NCBI RefSeq assembly: GCF_036226365.1
Contig: NZ_CP108462.1
Coordinates: forward strand, 4,586,501 to 4,650,500
Reading direction: 5' to 3'
DNA: 64,000 nt
Source of the DNA: Streptomyces sp. NBC_01262
GTDB lineage: Bacteria; Actinomycetota; Actinomycetes; Streptomycetales; Streptomycetaceae
The notes under the pieces are model-generated. The model was not told where the DNA came from. It did no database searches and saw only the letters and a program-made list of their open reading frames with translations. A program made the position numbers and the translations under genes. Positions 43,361 to 51,100 of the stretch are shown in pieces; position 1 is the stretch's first letter, and the number at the start of each line of letters is the position of its first letter.

Positions 43361-44335
43361 GTGTTCTCCCTCCACGAGCCCGCCCTGTTCACCCGGCTGC
43401 GCGACGCCCGGCGCGTGCTCATCGCCGGAGCCGGCGGCGGCTTCGACGTCTACGCCGGACTGCCCCTGGCCCTGGCCCTGCGCGCGTCGGGCAAGGAAGT
43501 CCATCTGGCCAACCTCTCCTTCGCCGACCTGCACGGCCTGGACCTGGACGTATGGGTGGACCACGACGTGGCCGCCATCCGCCCGGACACCACCGTCCGA
43601 GGCGGCTACTTCCCCGAGCACACCCTCGCCCAGTGGCTCGAACTGCGGGGCCTGCCCTCGACCGTGTACGCCCTCAACCGCACCGGCGTACAGCCGCTGC
43701 GCGCCGCCTACCGGGCGCTGCTGAGCCACCTGGGCGGCGCCGGCCCCATCGACGCGATCATCCTGGTCGACGGCGGAACCGACATCCTCATGCGCGGCGA
43801 CGAGAACGGACTCGGCACCCCCGAGGAGGACATGGCCAGCCTCGCCGCCGTCAACGGACTGCCCGAGGTCCCGCACCGGCTCGTGGCCTGCCTCGGCTTC
43901 GGTATCGACGCCTACCACGGCGTCAACCACGCCCTCGTCCTGGAGAACCTCGCCGCCCTGGAACGCGACGGCGCCTACCTCGGAGCGTTCTCCCTCCCCC
44001 GGACCTCCCGCGAGGGCGCGCTCTACCTGGAAGCCGTGGCCCACGCCCAGGCCTCCACCCCGGACCACCCCAGCATCGTCAACGGCTCCATAGCCGCCGC
44101 CGTACGCGGCGACTTCGGCAACGTGCAGTTCACCGAACGCACCAAGCACAGCGAGCTGTTCATCAACCCCCTGATGTCCCTGTACTTCTGCGTGGACGCC
44201 CCCGGCCTGGCCCGCCGCAACCTCTACCTCGACCGGCTGGAACAGACCCACCTCACGCGGCAGATCAGCACCCTGATCGAGGAGTTCCGCGACGAGCTGC
44301 CCCGCCGGCGCCCGCCCCGCACCATTCCGCACTGA
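43361..44335 (+). CDS. DUF1152 protein
   Basis: A 324-residue soluble protein. A nucleotide-binding-like N-terminus (RVLIAGAGGGFDVYAGLPLA), then LANLSFADLHGLDL, AIILVDGGTDILMRGDENGL and GFGIDAYHGVNHALVLENLA are the conserved blocks of DUF1152, which has no known function. GTG 43361 is the start. Followed by a short gap and a small membrane-protein gene. Confidence 0.8.
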   Translation: MFSLHEPALFTRLRDARRVLIAGAGGGFDVYAGLPLALALRASGKEVHLANLSFADLHGLDLDVWVDHDVAAIRPDTTVRGGYFPEHTLAQWLELRGLPSTVYALNRTGVQPLRAAYRALLSHLGGAGPIDAIILVDGGTDILMRGDENGLGTPEEDMASLAAVNGLPEVPHRLVACLGFGIDAYHGVNHALVLENLAALERDGAYLGAFSLPRTSREGALYLEAVAHAQASTPDHPSIVNGSIAAAVRGDFGNVQFTERTKHSELFINPLMSLYFCVDAPGLARRNLYLDRLEQTHLTRQISTLIEEFRDELPRRRPPRTIPH

Positions 44336-44410
44336 CGTGTGGAGAACCGCCTGACATTTTCCTGGGTCAAGCGGGCACAAGCCCTGTGAGAACGCGGACA
44401 GGCAGCACTC

Positions 44411-44587
44411 ATGTACGTGCTGCTCCTCCCCGCCCTGACCCCCTTCATCCTGCTCGGCACCCCCATGGGCCTGGCCTGGTCGGCGCAGACCGGCCCCGGC
44501 CCCTATAGACCCCGTCCAGCAAACGAGACCAGCGAAATGGGAGAGCCATGGACCTCGGATCGAAGCTCAAGAGCAAGACGCAGGTAG
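44411..44587 (+). CDS. Small single-helix membrane protein (possibly damaged copy)
   Basis: ATG 44411 opens a 58-codon frame beginning MYVLLLPALTPFILLGTPMG, one hydrophobic helix, followed by a hydrophilic tail that overlaps the CsbD-like gene in another frame. It matches the small protein at 61246 (MSALLLFPALTPFVLLGIVM) over about 23 residues, and both start codons follow GACAGGCAG and five or six more bases. The acidic LED motif and PP-rich tail of the other copy are absent here, so the end may be decayed. Confidence 0.45.
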   Translation: MYVLLLPALTPFILLGTPMGLAWSAQTGPGPYRPRPANETSEMGEPWTSDRSSRARRR

Positions 44588-44721
44588 CCAAGGGCAGGAT
44601 CAAGGAAGGCTTCGGCCGTGCCACCGGAAACAAGCGGCTGAAGCGGGAAGGCATGGCCGGCCGGGTCATGGGGAACCTGAGGCAGTCCGGCGAGAAGGCC
44701 AAGGCCGCTTTCAAGCGGTGA
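44548..44721 (+). CDS. CsbD-like stress protein
   Basis: A 57-residue, strongly basic, hydrophilic protein: KSKTQVAKGRIKEGFGRATG followed by NKRLKREGMAGRVMGNLRQ is the CsbD pattern (KGxxKExxGxxTGN). CsbD-like proteins are induced by general stress under SigB-type sigma factors. GGGAGAG stands just before ATG 44548. Stop codons of this gene and of the convergent dehydrogenase lie in a short inverted repeat (44718-44764). Confidence 0.78.
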   Translation: MDLGSKLKSKTQVAKGRIKEGFGRATGNKRLKREGMAGRVMGNLRQSGEKAKAAFKR

Positions 44722-44760
44722 CGCGGTGGCCGAAAAGGCCCATCGGCGCCGTCGGCGGCG

Positions 44761-45795
44761 TCACTGCTCCTTGATCTCGTCGATCCGGACGGGGCCGCCG
44801 GTGGTGACCGACTGGACGGCGGCCAGGGCGATGGACAGGGCGGCGCGGGCGTCCTGTCCGGTGACGGTGGGGCTGGTCCCGGTGCGTACGCAGGTGGTGA
44901 AGTCGGCCAGTTCGGCGACGTACGCGTCGTGGAAGAGGTCCTGGTCGTAGGTGACGCACTCGGCGGCGATGCCCTCGGCGCCGTAGGAGGTCAGGTGGGT
45001 GCGGCGGACGTCGCCCATGGTGAGCATGCCGGCGGAGCCGAAGACCTCGCCGCGTACGTCGTAGCCGTAGACGGCCTGGAAGTTGGCCTCGGCGGTGGCG
45101 ATGGCGCCGTTGTCGAAGCGGATGGTGACGACGGCGGTGTCGAGCAGGCCACGGTCCTTGAAGTCGGGGCGCACCAGGGCGTCGGCCATGGCGAAGACCT
45201 CGACGGGCTCGGCGCCGGGGTTGAGGTAGCGCAGGGTGTCGAAGTCGTGGATGAGGGTCTCCAGGAAGATCGTCCACGGCGGGATGGGCGCCGGGTCGGC
45301 CAGCTTCGGGTCGCGGGTGAGCGAGCGCAGCAGCTGCGGGGTGCCGATGGCACCGGAGACGACCTTGTCGTGGGCGGCGCGGAAGCCGGCGTCGTAGCGC
45401 CGGTTGAAGCCGACCTGGAGGACGACGCCGGCCTCGCGGGCGGCGTCGATGGCGCGGTCGGCCTCGGCGAGGGTGACCGCCATGGGCTTCTCGCAGTAGA
45501 CGGCCTTGCCCGCCCGCGCCGCCGCCTCGACGAGACCGGCGTGGGTGCGGGCCGGGGTGGAGATGACCACGGCGTCGACGTCCGGGTCGGCGAGCAGCTC
45601 GCCGATGTCGGTGTACGACGTGGGGCAGCCCAGCCGGTCCGCGAGGCCCTTCGCGGCGCCCGGCGCGGGGTCGGCGACGGCGGCGAGCCGGACCCCCGGG
45701 AGGCGGCGGGCGAGGGACTCGGCGTGGAAGGAGCCCATCCGTCCGGCGCCGACGAGGCCGACGGCGAGCGGCTGCTGAGGCTGCTGAGGGGTCAT
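44761..45795 (-). CDS. Gfo/Idh/MocA oxidoreductase, inositol 2-dehydrogenase-like
   Basis: A 344-residue enzyme: VGLVGAGRMGSFHAESLARR (NAD motif, 12-31), VISTPARTHAGLVEAA, YCEKPMAVTLAEADRAI with the catalytic EKP, VGFNRRYDAGFRAAH and the Asp/His of IHDFDTLRYLNP. These are the features of IolG-type inositol dehydrogenases. It follows the TIM-barrel isomerase gene by 22 bases and is under the same LacI operator. Confidence 0.86.
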   Translation of the reverse strand: MTPQQPQQPLAVGLVGAGRMGSFHAESLARRLPGVRLAAVADPAPGAAKGLADRLGCPTSYTDIGELLADPDVDAVVISTPARTHAGLVEAAARAGKAVYCEKPMAVTLAEADRAIDAAREAGVVLQVGFNRRYDAGFRAAHDKVVSGAIGTPQLLRSLTRDPKLADPAPIPPWTIFLETLIHDFDTLRYLNPGAEPVEVFAMADALVRPDFKDRGLLDTAVVTIRFDNGAIATAEANFQAVYGYDVRGEVFGSAGMLTMGDVRRTHLTSYGAEGIAAECVTYDQDLFHDAYVAELADFTTCVRTGTSPTVTGQDARAALSIALAAVQSVTTGGPVRIDEIKEQ

Positions 45796-45817
45796 GAGAG
45801 TTCTCCGTACGTCGTTG

Positions 45818-46600
45818 TCAGAGGGTGAAGGCGGCGCGGAAACGTTCCAGCGCGAGGTCGTCGTCGCCGGAGGCCCAGGCCTCCATGGCGACCGTGCCGT
45901 CGTAGCCGATGTCCGCGAGGGCCCGTGCGACGGCCGGGTAGTTGATCTCCCCGGTGCCCGGCTCGCAGCGGCCCGGTACGTCGGCGATCTGGATCTCCCC
46001 GATCAGGCCCAGCCCGTGCGCCCGGCGGACCAGCTCGATGAGATTCCCCTCGCCGATCTGCGCGTGGTACAGGTCCAGGTTCATCCGCAGGCCCGGCCGG
46101 TCCACGGCCTCGACCAGCGCCATGGTGTCGGCGGCCCTGGCGAACGGCACTCCGGGGTGGTCGACGGCGGTGTTGAGGTTCTCCAGGGTGAAGACGACAC
46201 CGGCGCTCTCGCCCAGCTCGGCGATCCGGGTGAGCGTGCGGTGGGCCATGCTCCGCATCGGGCCGTCGGGCTCGCCGGTCACCGGCACCAAGGGCAGACC
46301 CTTGCCGTCCAGGCCGGTGCCGTGCAGGTTCAGCCGCGGGCAGCCGAGCTGCTCGGCGGCCTTCACCGACTCCTCGGCGGTGCGCAGCAGCTCGTCGGCG
46401 CCGTCCTGGTCGGTCAGGGTGCCGCGGATGTAGCCGGTCATCGACGAGAAGTCGGCCGGCGTACGGGCGAGGGCATCGAGGTCGTGCCGGGTCCAGTCCC
46501 AGATCTCGACCTGGAAGCCCGCGTCGTGGATACGGCGGACCCGCTCCTGGATCGGCCGGTCCCGGAAGACCATCTCGGCGCAGACCGCCAGCGTGATCAT
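45818..46600 (-). CDS. TIM-barrel sugar isomerase (hydroxypyruvate isomerase-like)
   Basis: A 260-residue AP-endonuclease-2 superfamily barrel: AVCAEMVFRDRPIQERVRRI, GFQVEIWDWTRHDLDAL, LNLHGTGLD, FTLENLNTAVDHPG (metal-binding Glu), MNLDLYHAQIGEGNL, IQIADVPGRCEPGTGEINY. The last string is usual in Hyi/OtnI-type isomerases. ATG 46600 is chosen because GGAGG lies eight bases upstream. First gene of the operon; a palindromic operator lies 19 bp before it. Confidence 0.82.
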   Translation of the reverse strand: MITLAVCAEMVFRDRPIQERVRRIHDAGFQVEIWDWTRHDLDALARTPADFSSMTGYIRGTLTDQDGADELLRTAEESVKAAEQLGCPRLNLHGTGLDGKGLPLVPVTGEPDGPMRSMAHRTLTRIAELGESAGVVFTLENLNTAVDHPGVPFARAADTMALVEAVDRPGLRMNLDLYHAQIGEGNLIELVRRAHGLGLIGEIQIADVPGRCEPGTGEINYPAVARALADIGYDGTVAMEAWASGDDDLALERFRAAFTL

Positions 46601-46618
46601 CGCCATCACCTCCACGTA

Positions 46619-46630
46619 TAGAACGTTCTA
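46619..46630. promoter_or_regulatory. LacI operator, site 1
   Basis: TAGAACGTTCTA is a perfect 12-bp palindrome with central CG, between the isomerase operon and the divergent lacI gene. It lies 19 bp from the isomerase start, where binding would block transcription. Confidence 0.7.
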
Positions 46631-46688
46631 GTCCCCAGTAGTACGCCAGCCACCCACTCGGCCTGTCAAGGGTCCGCCGCCCGAGAAT

Positions 46689-46700
46689 TAGAACGTTGCA
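46689..46700. promoter_or_regulatory. LacI operator, site 2
   Basis: TAGAACGTTGCA repeats the left ten bases of site 1 with two changes in the right arm, 70 bp away and 45 bp before the lacI start. It probably gives autoregulation, and the two sites could be bridged by one tetramer. Confidence 0.55.
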
Positions 46701-46744
46701 GTACCTTGAAGCAGCGACTTCACCCCACGACAGGGAGGGCAGCG

Positions 46745-47788
46745 GTGTCACCGACCCCCGCGGTCCCGGACGGGAAGCGGCCCACCCTCGCCGACGTGGC
46801 CGCGCGGGCCAATGTGTCCACGGCTCTGGTCTCGATCGTCATACGCGGGACCAAGGGCGCGAGCGCCGCCACCCGCGAACGGGTCCTGCAGGCCGCCAAG
46901 GACATCGGCTACCGGCCCGACACCCGGGCCCGGCTGCTGCGCAGCCACCGCTCTCGCCTGCTCGGCGTGCAGTTCGAGCTCCAGAGCGCCTTCCACACCG
47001 ACCTGGTCGAGGGCATCTACGCGGCGGCCGAACCGGCGGGCTACCAGATCGCCCTGAGCGCCGTGGCCCCCAGCCGCAGCGAACAGCAGGCCGTGGACAC
47101 CCTCCTCGCCGACCGCTGCGAGGCCCTGATCCTGCTCGGCCCGCAGGCCCCCGCCGCCCGCCTGGCCGAACTCGCCGCGCAACTGCCGGTCGTCTCCCTG
47201 GCCCGCCGGCTGCGCGCGTCCGCCGGGAACGTCGAGGTCGTACGGACCGCCGACGAGGAGGGCGCCCGCCAGGCCGTGGACCACCTGGTGGCGCTCGGCC
47301 ACCGCGACATCGCCCACGTCGACGGCGGCCGGGCCCCCGGCGCCGCCGACCGCCGACGCGGCTACCGCACCGCCATGGTCCGCCACGGCCTCGCCGCCCA
47401 CGTCCGCGTACTGCCCGGCGGACTGACCGAGGACGACGGCTCCGCCGCGGCCCGCACCCTGCTCACCACCCGCCCCCGGCCCACCGGCGTACTGGCCTTC
47501 AACGACCGCTGCGCCACCGGCCTCCTCGACACCTTCCTGCGCGCCGCCGTCCCGGTCCCCGGCGGCATCTCCGTCATCGGCTTCGACGACAGCCGGCTCG
47601 CCCGCCTGGCCCACATCGACCTCACCACCGTCGGCCAGGACATCCCGCGCATGGCCGCACTGGCGGTCGGCCGCGCCATCGCCCGGCTGGACGGCGAACC
47701 GGCCGACGAACCCGCGCCCGGGACGGAGACCGTCATCGCCCCGCATCTCATCACCCGCGGCACCACGGCCCCGCCCACGACGGCCTGA
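46745..47788 (+). CDS. LacI-family transcriptional regulator
   Basis: A 347-residue repressor: HTH at about 12-60 (LADVAARANVSTALVSIVIR, DIGYRPDTRARLLRS) and a PBP1-like sugar domain (RLLGVQFELQSAFHTDLVEG, FDDSRLARLAHIDLTTVGQD). GTG 46745 follows GGGAGG, in preference to an upstream in-frame start at 46706. The hinge reads DTRARLLRSHRSRLLG, with Arg in place of the usual AxxL contact. Represses the divergent isomerase/dehydrogenase pair through the sites at 46619 and 46689. Confidence 0.88.
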   Translation: MSPTPAVPDGKRPTLADVAARANVSTALVSIVIRGTKGASAATRERVLQAAKDIGYRPDTRARLLRSHRSRLLGVQFELQSAFHTDLVEGIYAAAEPAGYQIALSAVAPSRSEQQAVDTLLADRCEALILLGPQAPAARLAELAAQLPVVSLARRLRASAGNVEVVRTADEEGARQAVDHLVALGHRDIAHVDGGRAPGAADRRRGYRTAMVRHGLAAHVRVLPGGLTEDDGSAAARTLLTTRPRPTGVLAFNDRCATGLLDTFLRAAVPVPGGISVIGFDDSRLARLAHIDLTTVGQDIPRMAALAVGRAIARLDGEPADEPAPGTETVIAPHLITRGTTAPPTTA

Positions 47789-47824
47789 ACCCCACCGACC
47801 ACGACGTCGATGGGGTTCAGGCCG
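47781..47824. terminator. Bidirectional hairpin terminator overlapping the lacI stop
   Basis: Perfect 14-bp arms CGGCCTGAACCCCA and TGGGGTTCAGGCCG enclose a 16-base loop. The left arm contains the lacI stop codon; the convergent gene ends at 47835. Confidence 0.8.
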
Positions 47825-47834
47825 TGCTCCGGTG

Positions 47835-48593
47835 TTACTTGAGCTTGACGGTGTCCGCCGCCGAGGTGACGGCACCGGAGGCGCTGTTGCCCGCGTACAC
47901 GAAGCGCCACTTGCCGGCCGCCGTGGCCTTGGCCGTGGCCTTGACGGCGCCGGTGCTGGAGCTCTTGACCGTCTTGACGGTCTTCCAGGCCGTCGTGCCG
48001 GCCTTGAGGAACTGCAGCTTGACGCTCTGCTTGGTGTAGGCCTGCCACTTGTGGTTGTCCCAGTTGGCCCGGGTGAGCTTGCTGGTGACCGTGAGCGTGG
48101 CGTTCTTCTTCACCGGCTCCGGGGTGGCGTTGGCGGCCGCCAGTTTGTCCTGCCGCTTGAAGGAGAAGCTGGTCGCCTTGGGCTTGAAGGCCGTGCCGCC
48201 GTCGTTGCCGGTGACCTGGACCGCGAGGTACCAGGTGCCGGCCAGCTCGTTGGCGAGGTCGGTCACGTTGAGCTTCTCGGTGTAGGTGCACACGGAGGTG
48301 GTCGCGGAGGAGGCCGTGCAGGTGGCCGGCGTGAAGTCGGCGGCGTCCGCCTCGGTGGGCGGGTCGATGAGCTTCGGCCAGGGGGCTGTCTTGACGCCCT
48401 TGACACCGGAGTCGTCGGAGACGGTCACCGAGACCGAGACCTTCTTGGTGCCGGTGGTCCCGAAGACCAGCGAGCTGACCTTCGCCTTGTCGATCGTCGG
48501 CTTGACGGCGGTGTCGGCGAAGGCCGGGGTGGCGGCCAGGCTGCCGAGAACGATGGCGCAGGCAAGGGCCGGAACCGCGATACGTATACGCAT
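47835..48593 (-). CDS. Secreted immunoglobulin-like beta-sandwich protein
   Basis: A 252-residue exported protein. Signal peptide MRIRIAVPALACAIVLGSLA with cleavage after AFA near residue 27. The mature part has two beta-rich regions: one with KVSVSVTVSDDSGVKGVKTA, an NVTDLANELAGTWYLAVQVT block and a Cys pair (ATCTASSATTSVC), and one with QSVKLQFLKAGTTAWKTVKT and AGKWRFVYAGNSASGAVTS, resembling calcium-binding or Ig-like stalk domains of Streptomyces. No catalytic motif. Function unknown; a cell-wall or matrix role is possible. It ends in VKLK without sorting signal. Confidence 0.65.
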   Translation of the reverse strand: MRIRIAVPALACAIVLGSLAATPAFADTAVKPTIDKAKVSSLVFGTTGTKKVSVSVTVSDDSGVKGVKTAPWPKLIDPPTEADAADFTPATCTASSATTSVCTYTEKLNVTDLANELAGTWYLAVQVTGNDGGTAFKPKATSFSFKRQDKLAAANATPEPVKKNATLTVTSKLTRANWDNHKWQAYTKQSVKLQFLKAGTTAWKTVKTVKSSSTGAVKATAKATAAGKWRFVYAGNSASGAVTSAADTVKLK

Positions 48594-48750
48594 GAATCCC
48601 CACGATGAAAGAGGCGGCCCGCCAGAAACCCCCCGGTGGGCCTTGTTGACCTCCGCAGCGTACATACGCGGTAAGGCCCTGCCCCTTGCTGTTCCACGGC
48701 CGTGACAGAGCAGGTCACTCCTGTGACACACGCACCAGCCGAACCACTGG

Positions 48751-49431
48751 TCACCCGCTGGACGGAACCGGCGAGAGCGGGGCGCTGACACCGGAACTCG
48801 GACTCGGAGTCAGGCTCGGGCTCGGACTCGGCGTGCTGTCGGGAGTGGCGCTTGCGTCGGGCGAGGCGGAGGCGTCCGCAGGCGGTGCCACGTCAGTGGA
48901 CGCGCCCGGCGTGGGCGTCCCGCTGGGGGACGGGCTCGGGGTGCCGGTCGAGCCGCCGCCCAGCGAGGTGCCGCTGCCCGGCTCGCTTCTGACCACGGCC
49001 GCCACCGGCTTGCCCGCGATCAGCTCCGCCGCGGTCACCACGCCCATCGCCAGGACGAAGACCAGACCCGTCGTCAGGGCGTACGTCTTCCAGCCCCTGG
49101 CTTTCCAGCCCCTGGGTTTCCTGGCCGTGGGTTTCCTGGCCGTGGCGTCCGGCGGCGGATCGAACGTCTGAACCGCCCGCTCCCCGGCCGGCATGCGCCC
49201 ACGGATCCCCTCGCCGGTCCGGTGGAAGAGATGCTGGAAGAGCGCGGCGCCGGTGGTCGCGCTGGTGCTGACCACGGCGGCGCCGACGATCGTCCCGTGC
49301 ACCCCCAGCAGGGACGCCATCAACGCGCCCACGACGGCCGCGAGCGTGCTCGCGGCCACCTGGACGACGCTCAGGTCGAGCACTCTGCGCTCGGGCGCGC
49401 TCGGCTCTTCTTCCGTTTCCGGGTCACCCAT
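48751..49431 (-). CDS. Membrane protein with Pro/Ser/Thr-rich extracellular tail
   Basis: A 226-residue protein: acidic N-terminus, two hydrophobic segments near 25-65 (VVQVAASTLAAVVGALMASL and the following GTIVGAAVVSTSATTGAALF), a basic loop with the internal repeat ARKPTARKPRGWKARGWK, a further helix (TTGLVFVLAMGVVTAAELIA, about 122-141), and a tail of about 80 residues rich in Ser, Pro, Thr and Asp. It lies nine bases after the sigma-factor gene in the same direction and is probably cotranscribed, so it might act in the sigma factor's envelope response. No family recognised. Confidence 0.6.
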   Translation of the reverse strand: MGDPETEEEPSAPERRVLDLSVVQVAASTLAAVVGALMASLLGVHGTIVGAAVVSTSATTGAALFQHLFHRTGEGIRGRMPAGERAVQTFDPPPDATARKPTARKPRGWKARGWKTYALTTGLVFVLAMGVVTAAELIAGKPVAAVVRSEPGSGTSLGGGSTGTPSPSPSGTPTPGASTDVAPPADASASPDASATPDSTPSPSPSLTPSPSSGVSAPLSPVPSSG

Positions 49432-49440
49432 CGATACCCC

Positions 49441-50322
49441 TTACTGGGTGAACATCCCGGCGTGCAGGGTCTTGAGTATCCGGGCCAGGAGGCGGGACAC
49501 GTGCATCTGGGAGAGGTGGAGTTCGGCGCCGATCTCGGACTGCGTCATCTCCGCTCCGAAGCGCATCCGCAGGATGCTCCGGTCGCGTGCGCCGAGCCGG
49601 GCCAGCAGCGGCTTGAGCGCCTCCAGGTTCTCCACGTTCTCCATGCCCGGGTCGTCCGCGCCGAGCCGGTCGGCGTAGGAGGAGTAGGCGCCGGGGGCGT
49701 CGCCGGCCTCGCCGGTGGGGATGTCCAGTGATCCGGCGGTGTAGCCGTTGCCCGCCACCACACCCTGGAGGACCTGTCCCGGGCTCAGGTCCAGGTACGA
49801 CGCCAGCTCCGCCGTCGTCGGCATGTGGTCCTGGGTCTGCGACAGCGCCTCCGTGGCCTTGGCCAGCGACAGGCGCCGCTCCTGCAGCTCACGGGGCACG
49901 TGCACCGCCCAGCTCGTGTCGCGCAGGAACCGCTTGATCTCGCCGGTGATGTAGGGGATCGCGAAGGTGGTGAACTCGACCTCGCGGGAGAGGTCGAAGC
50001 GGTCGATGGCCTTGATCATGCCGATCATCCCGACCTGGACGAGCTCCTCCATCCCCTCTCTTCGGTGCCGGAACCGGGCTGCCGCGAACTTGACCATGGA
50101 CACGTTCAGTTCGATGAGGGTGTTCCGCGCGTACTGGTATTCCGGCGTGCCCTCCTCCAGGACCCGGAGCCGTACGAAGAACTGCTTCGACAGCACCCGC
50201 GCGTCCATGGGAGCGACCTTGCCCGTTTCCTCGATCCACGGAAGCCGGCCGGCCGCGGCGCAGTCCTCCGCCGACCTGATCTCAACCGGCGCCCGTAAAG
50301 CCGAACCCGCAACTGCGGTCAT
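49441..50322 (-). CDS. SigB/SigF-type RNA polymerase sigma factor
   Basis: A 293-residue sigma-70 group 3 factor: region 2 (ARNTLIELNVSMVKFAAARF, GMEELVQVGMIGMIKAIDRF, EFTTFAIPYITGEIKRFLRD), region 3 (VHVPRELQERRLSLAKATEA) and region 4 (ILRMRFGAEMTQSEIGAELH, LSQMHVSRLLARILKTL). ATG 50322 has GGAAGG upstream; ATG 50207 would remove 38 residues. With the longer start, codon 9 is TTA (50296-50298), which would make this stress sigma factor dependent on bldA. No anti-sigma gene is adjacent; a STAS protein lies at 58510. Confidence 0.9.
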   Translation of the reverse strand: MTAVAGSALRAPVEIRSAEDCAAAGRLPWIEETGKVAPMDARVLSKQFFVRLRVLEEGTPEYQYARNTLIELNVSMVKFAAARFRHRREGMEELVQVGMIGMIKAIDRFDLSREVEFTTFAIPYITGEIKRFLRDTSWAVHVPRELQERRLSLAKATEALSQTQDHMPTTAELASYLDLSPGQVLQGVVAGNGYTAGSLDIPTGEAGDAPGAYSSYADRLGADDPGMENVENLEALKPLLARLGARDRSILRMRFGAEMTQSEIGAELHLSQMHVSRLLARILKTLHAGMFTQ

Positions 50323-50419
50323 GTGCAGAACCTTCCATAGGCAGGACCTTCCCCGTGTGACAGGTGCCAGCGCTCGTGTACCCGGCCGCGCCCGATAGAT
50401 GCGCCCCGTGCGCACGGCG

Positions 50420-50761
50420 TCAGCGGCGGCCGTAGCCGCGCCGGCCGCTGCCCGAACGGCGTCGTGAACTGCCGCCGCCGCTACGGCCCTTGCTCCCGCC
50501 CCTGCTACGGCCTGCGAGCAGGTGGAAGGCGACCAGCAGGACCGCCGCGCCGGCGATGGCGGTGACCCAGGTGGAGAGGTTGAAGAACCCCTGAGTGCCG
50601 TCGACGTGGAACACCTTGGTGGCCACGAACCCACCCAGGAGGGCTCCGCCCATACCGATCAGGGTGGTGACGACCACTCCGTGGGAGTCCCGGCCGGAGA
50701 CCAGCACTTGGGCGACCATTCCGGACGCGAGCCCCAGAAGGATCCAGGCGATGATGCCCAT
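50420..50761 (-). CDS. GlsB/YeaQ/YmgE-family stress membrane protein, long form
   Basis: A 113-residue protein with three helices: MGIIAWILLGLASGMVAQVL, VVVTTLIGMGGALLGGFVAT, and STWVTAIAGAAVLLVAFHLL. The block TTLIGMGGALLGGF is the transglycosylase-associated (GlsB) signature. A 30-residue tail rich in Gly, Arg and Ser follows, which the paralogue at 57938 lacks. The ATG at 50761 is set by the shared upstream sequence TGGAGTCGGCC, also found before the paralogue. Likely part of the SigB-type stress response. Confidence 0.82.
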   Translation of the reverse strand: MGIIAWILLGLASGMVAQVLVSGRDSHGVVVTTLIGMGGALLGGFVATKVFHVDGTQGFFNLSTWVTAIAGAAVLLVAFHLLAGRSRGGSKGRSGGGSSRRRSGSGRRGYGRR

Positions 50762-51100
50762 GGCCGACTCCAAGCAAGAGGTGAACCCAGGTCTGCCATC
50801 CGCAGACGCGTCGCACTCGTTCACCCCACAGCAAACCCCGGCAGCACCGGACGGGAAAGAACCGATCCGGCAACAGCCCATCTCAGTGGCCGATCACCAG
50901 GCTGACGGCCCGTCCGATCCGCCCCGGACACCACCGGCCGAGTGAACGAAGGCCCTCCTGTAACCCCATTGGCTGTCTATATGTATGCCCCTTATGTGTC
51001 CATTGCCTAGGTTTTGATGAGTCAGGTGATGATCCATCACCAGTTCGGGGTCCCCTTGCCGGGGCGGCTGAGCTCAACGGCGACAAGAAAGGTCTGTCCC
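50762..51100. other. 339-bp gap with leader hairpin before the DUF3494-collagen gene
   Basis: No gene is seen here. The stretch 50960-51000 is A+T-rich (TATATGTATG) and is the likely promoter area of the plus-strand gene. At 51025-51041 a perfect 7-bp hairpin, GGTGATG-ATC-CATCACC, lies in the leader. An in-frame start at 51014 would add 29 residues without a signal-peptide character, so the gap is taken as untranslated. Confidence 0.45.

Noticed and set aside
44718..44764. Terminator made by GTGACGC and GCGTCAC around two convergent stop codons.
   Set aside because: Only 7 bp pair perfectly across a 33-base loop; too weak to list as a separate terminator.
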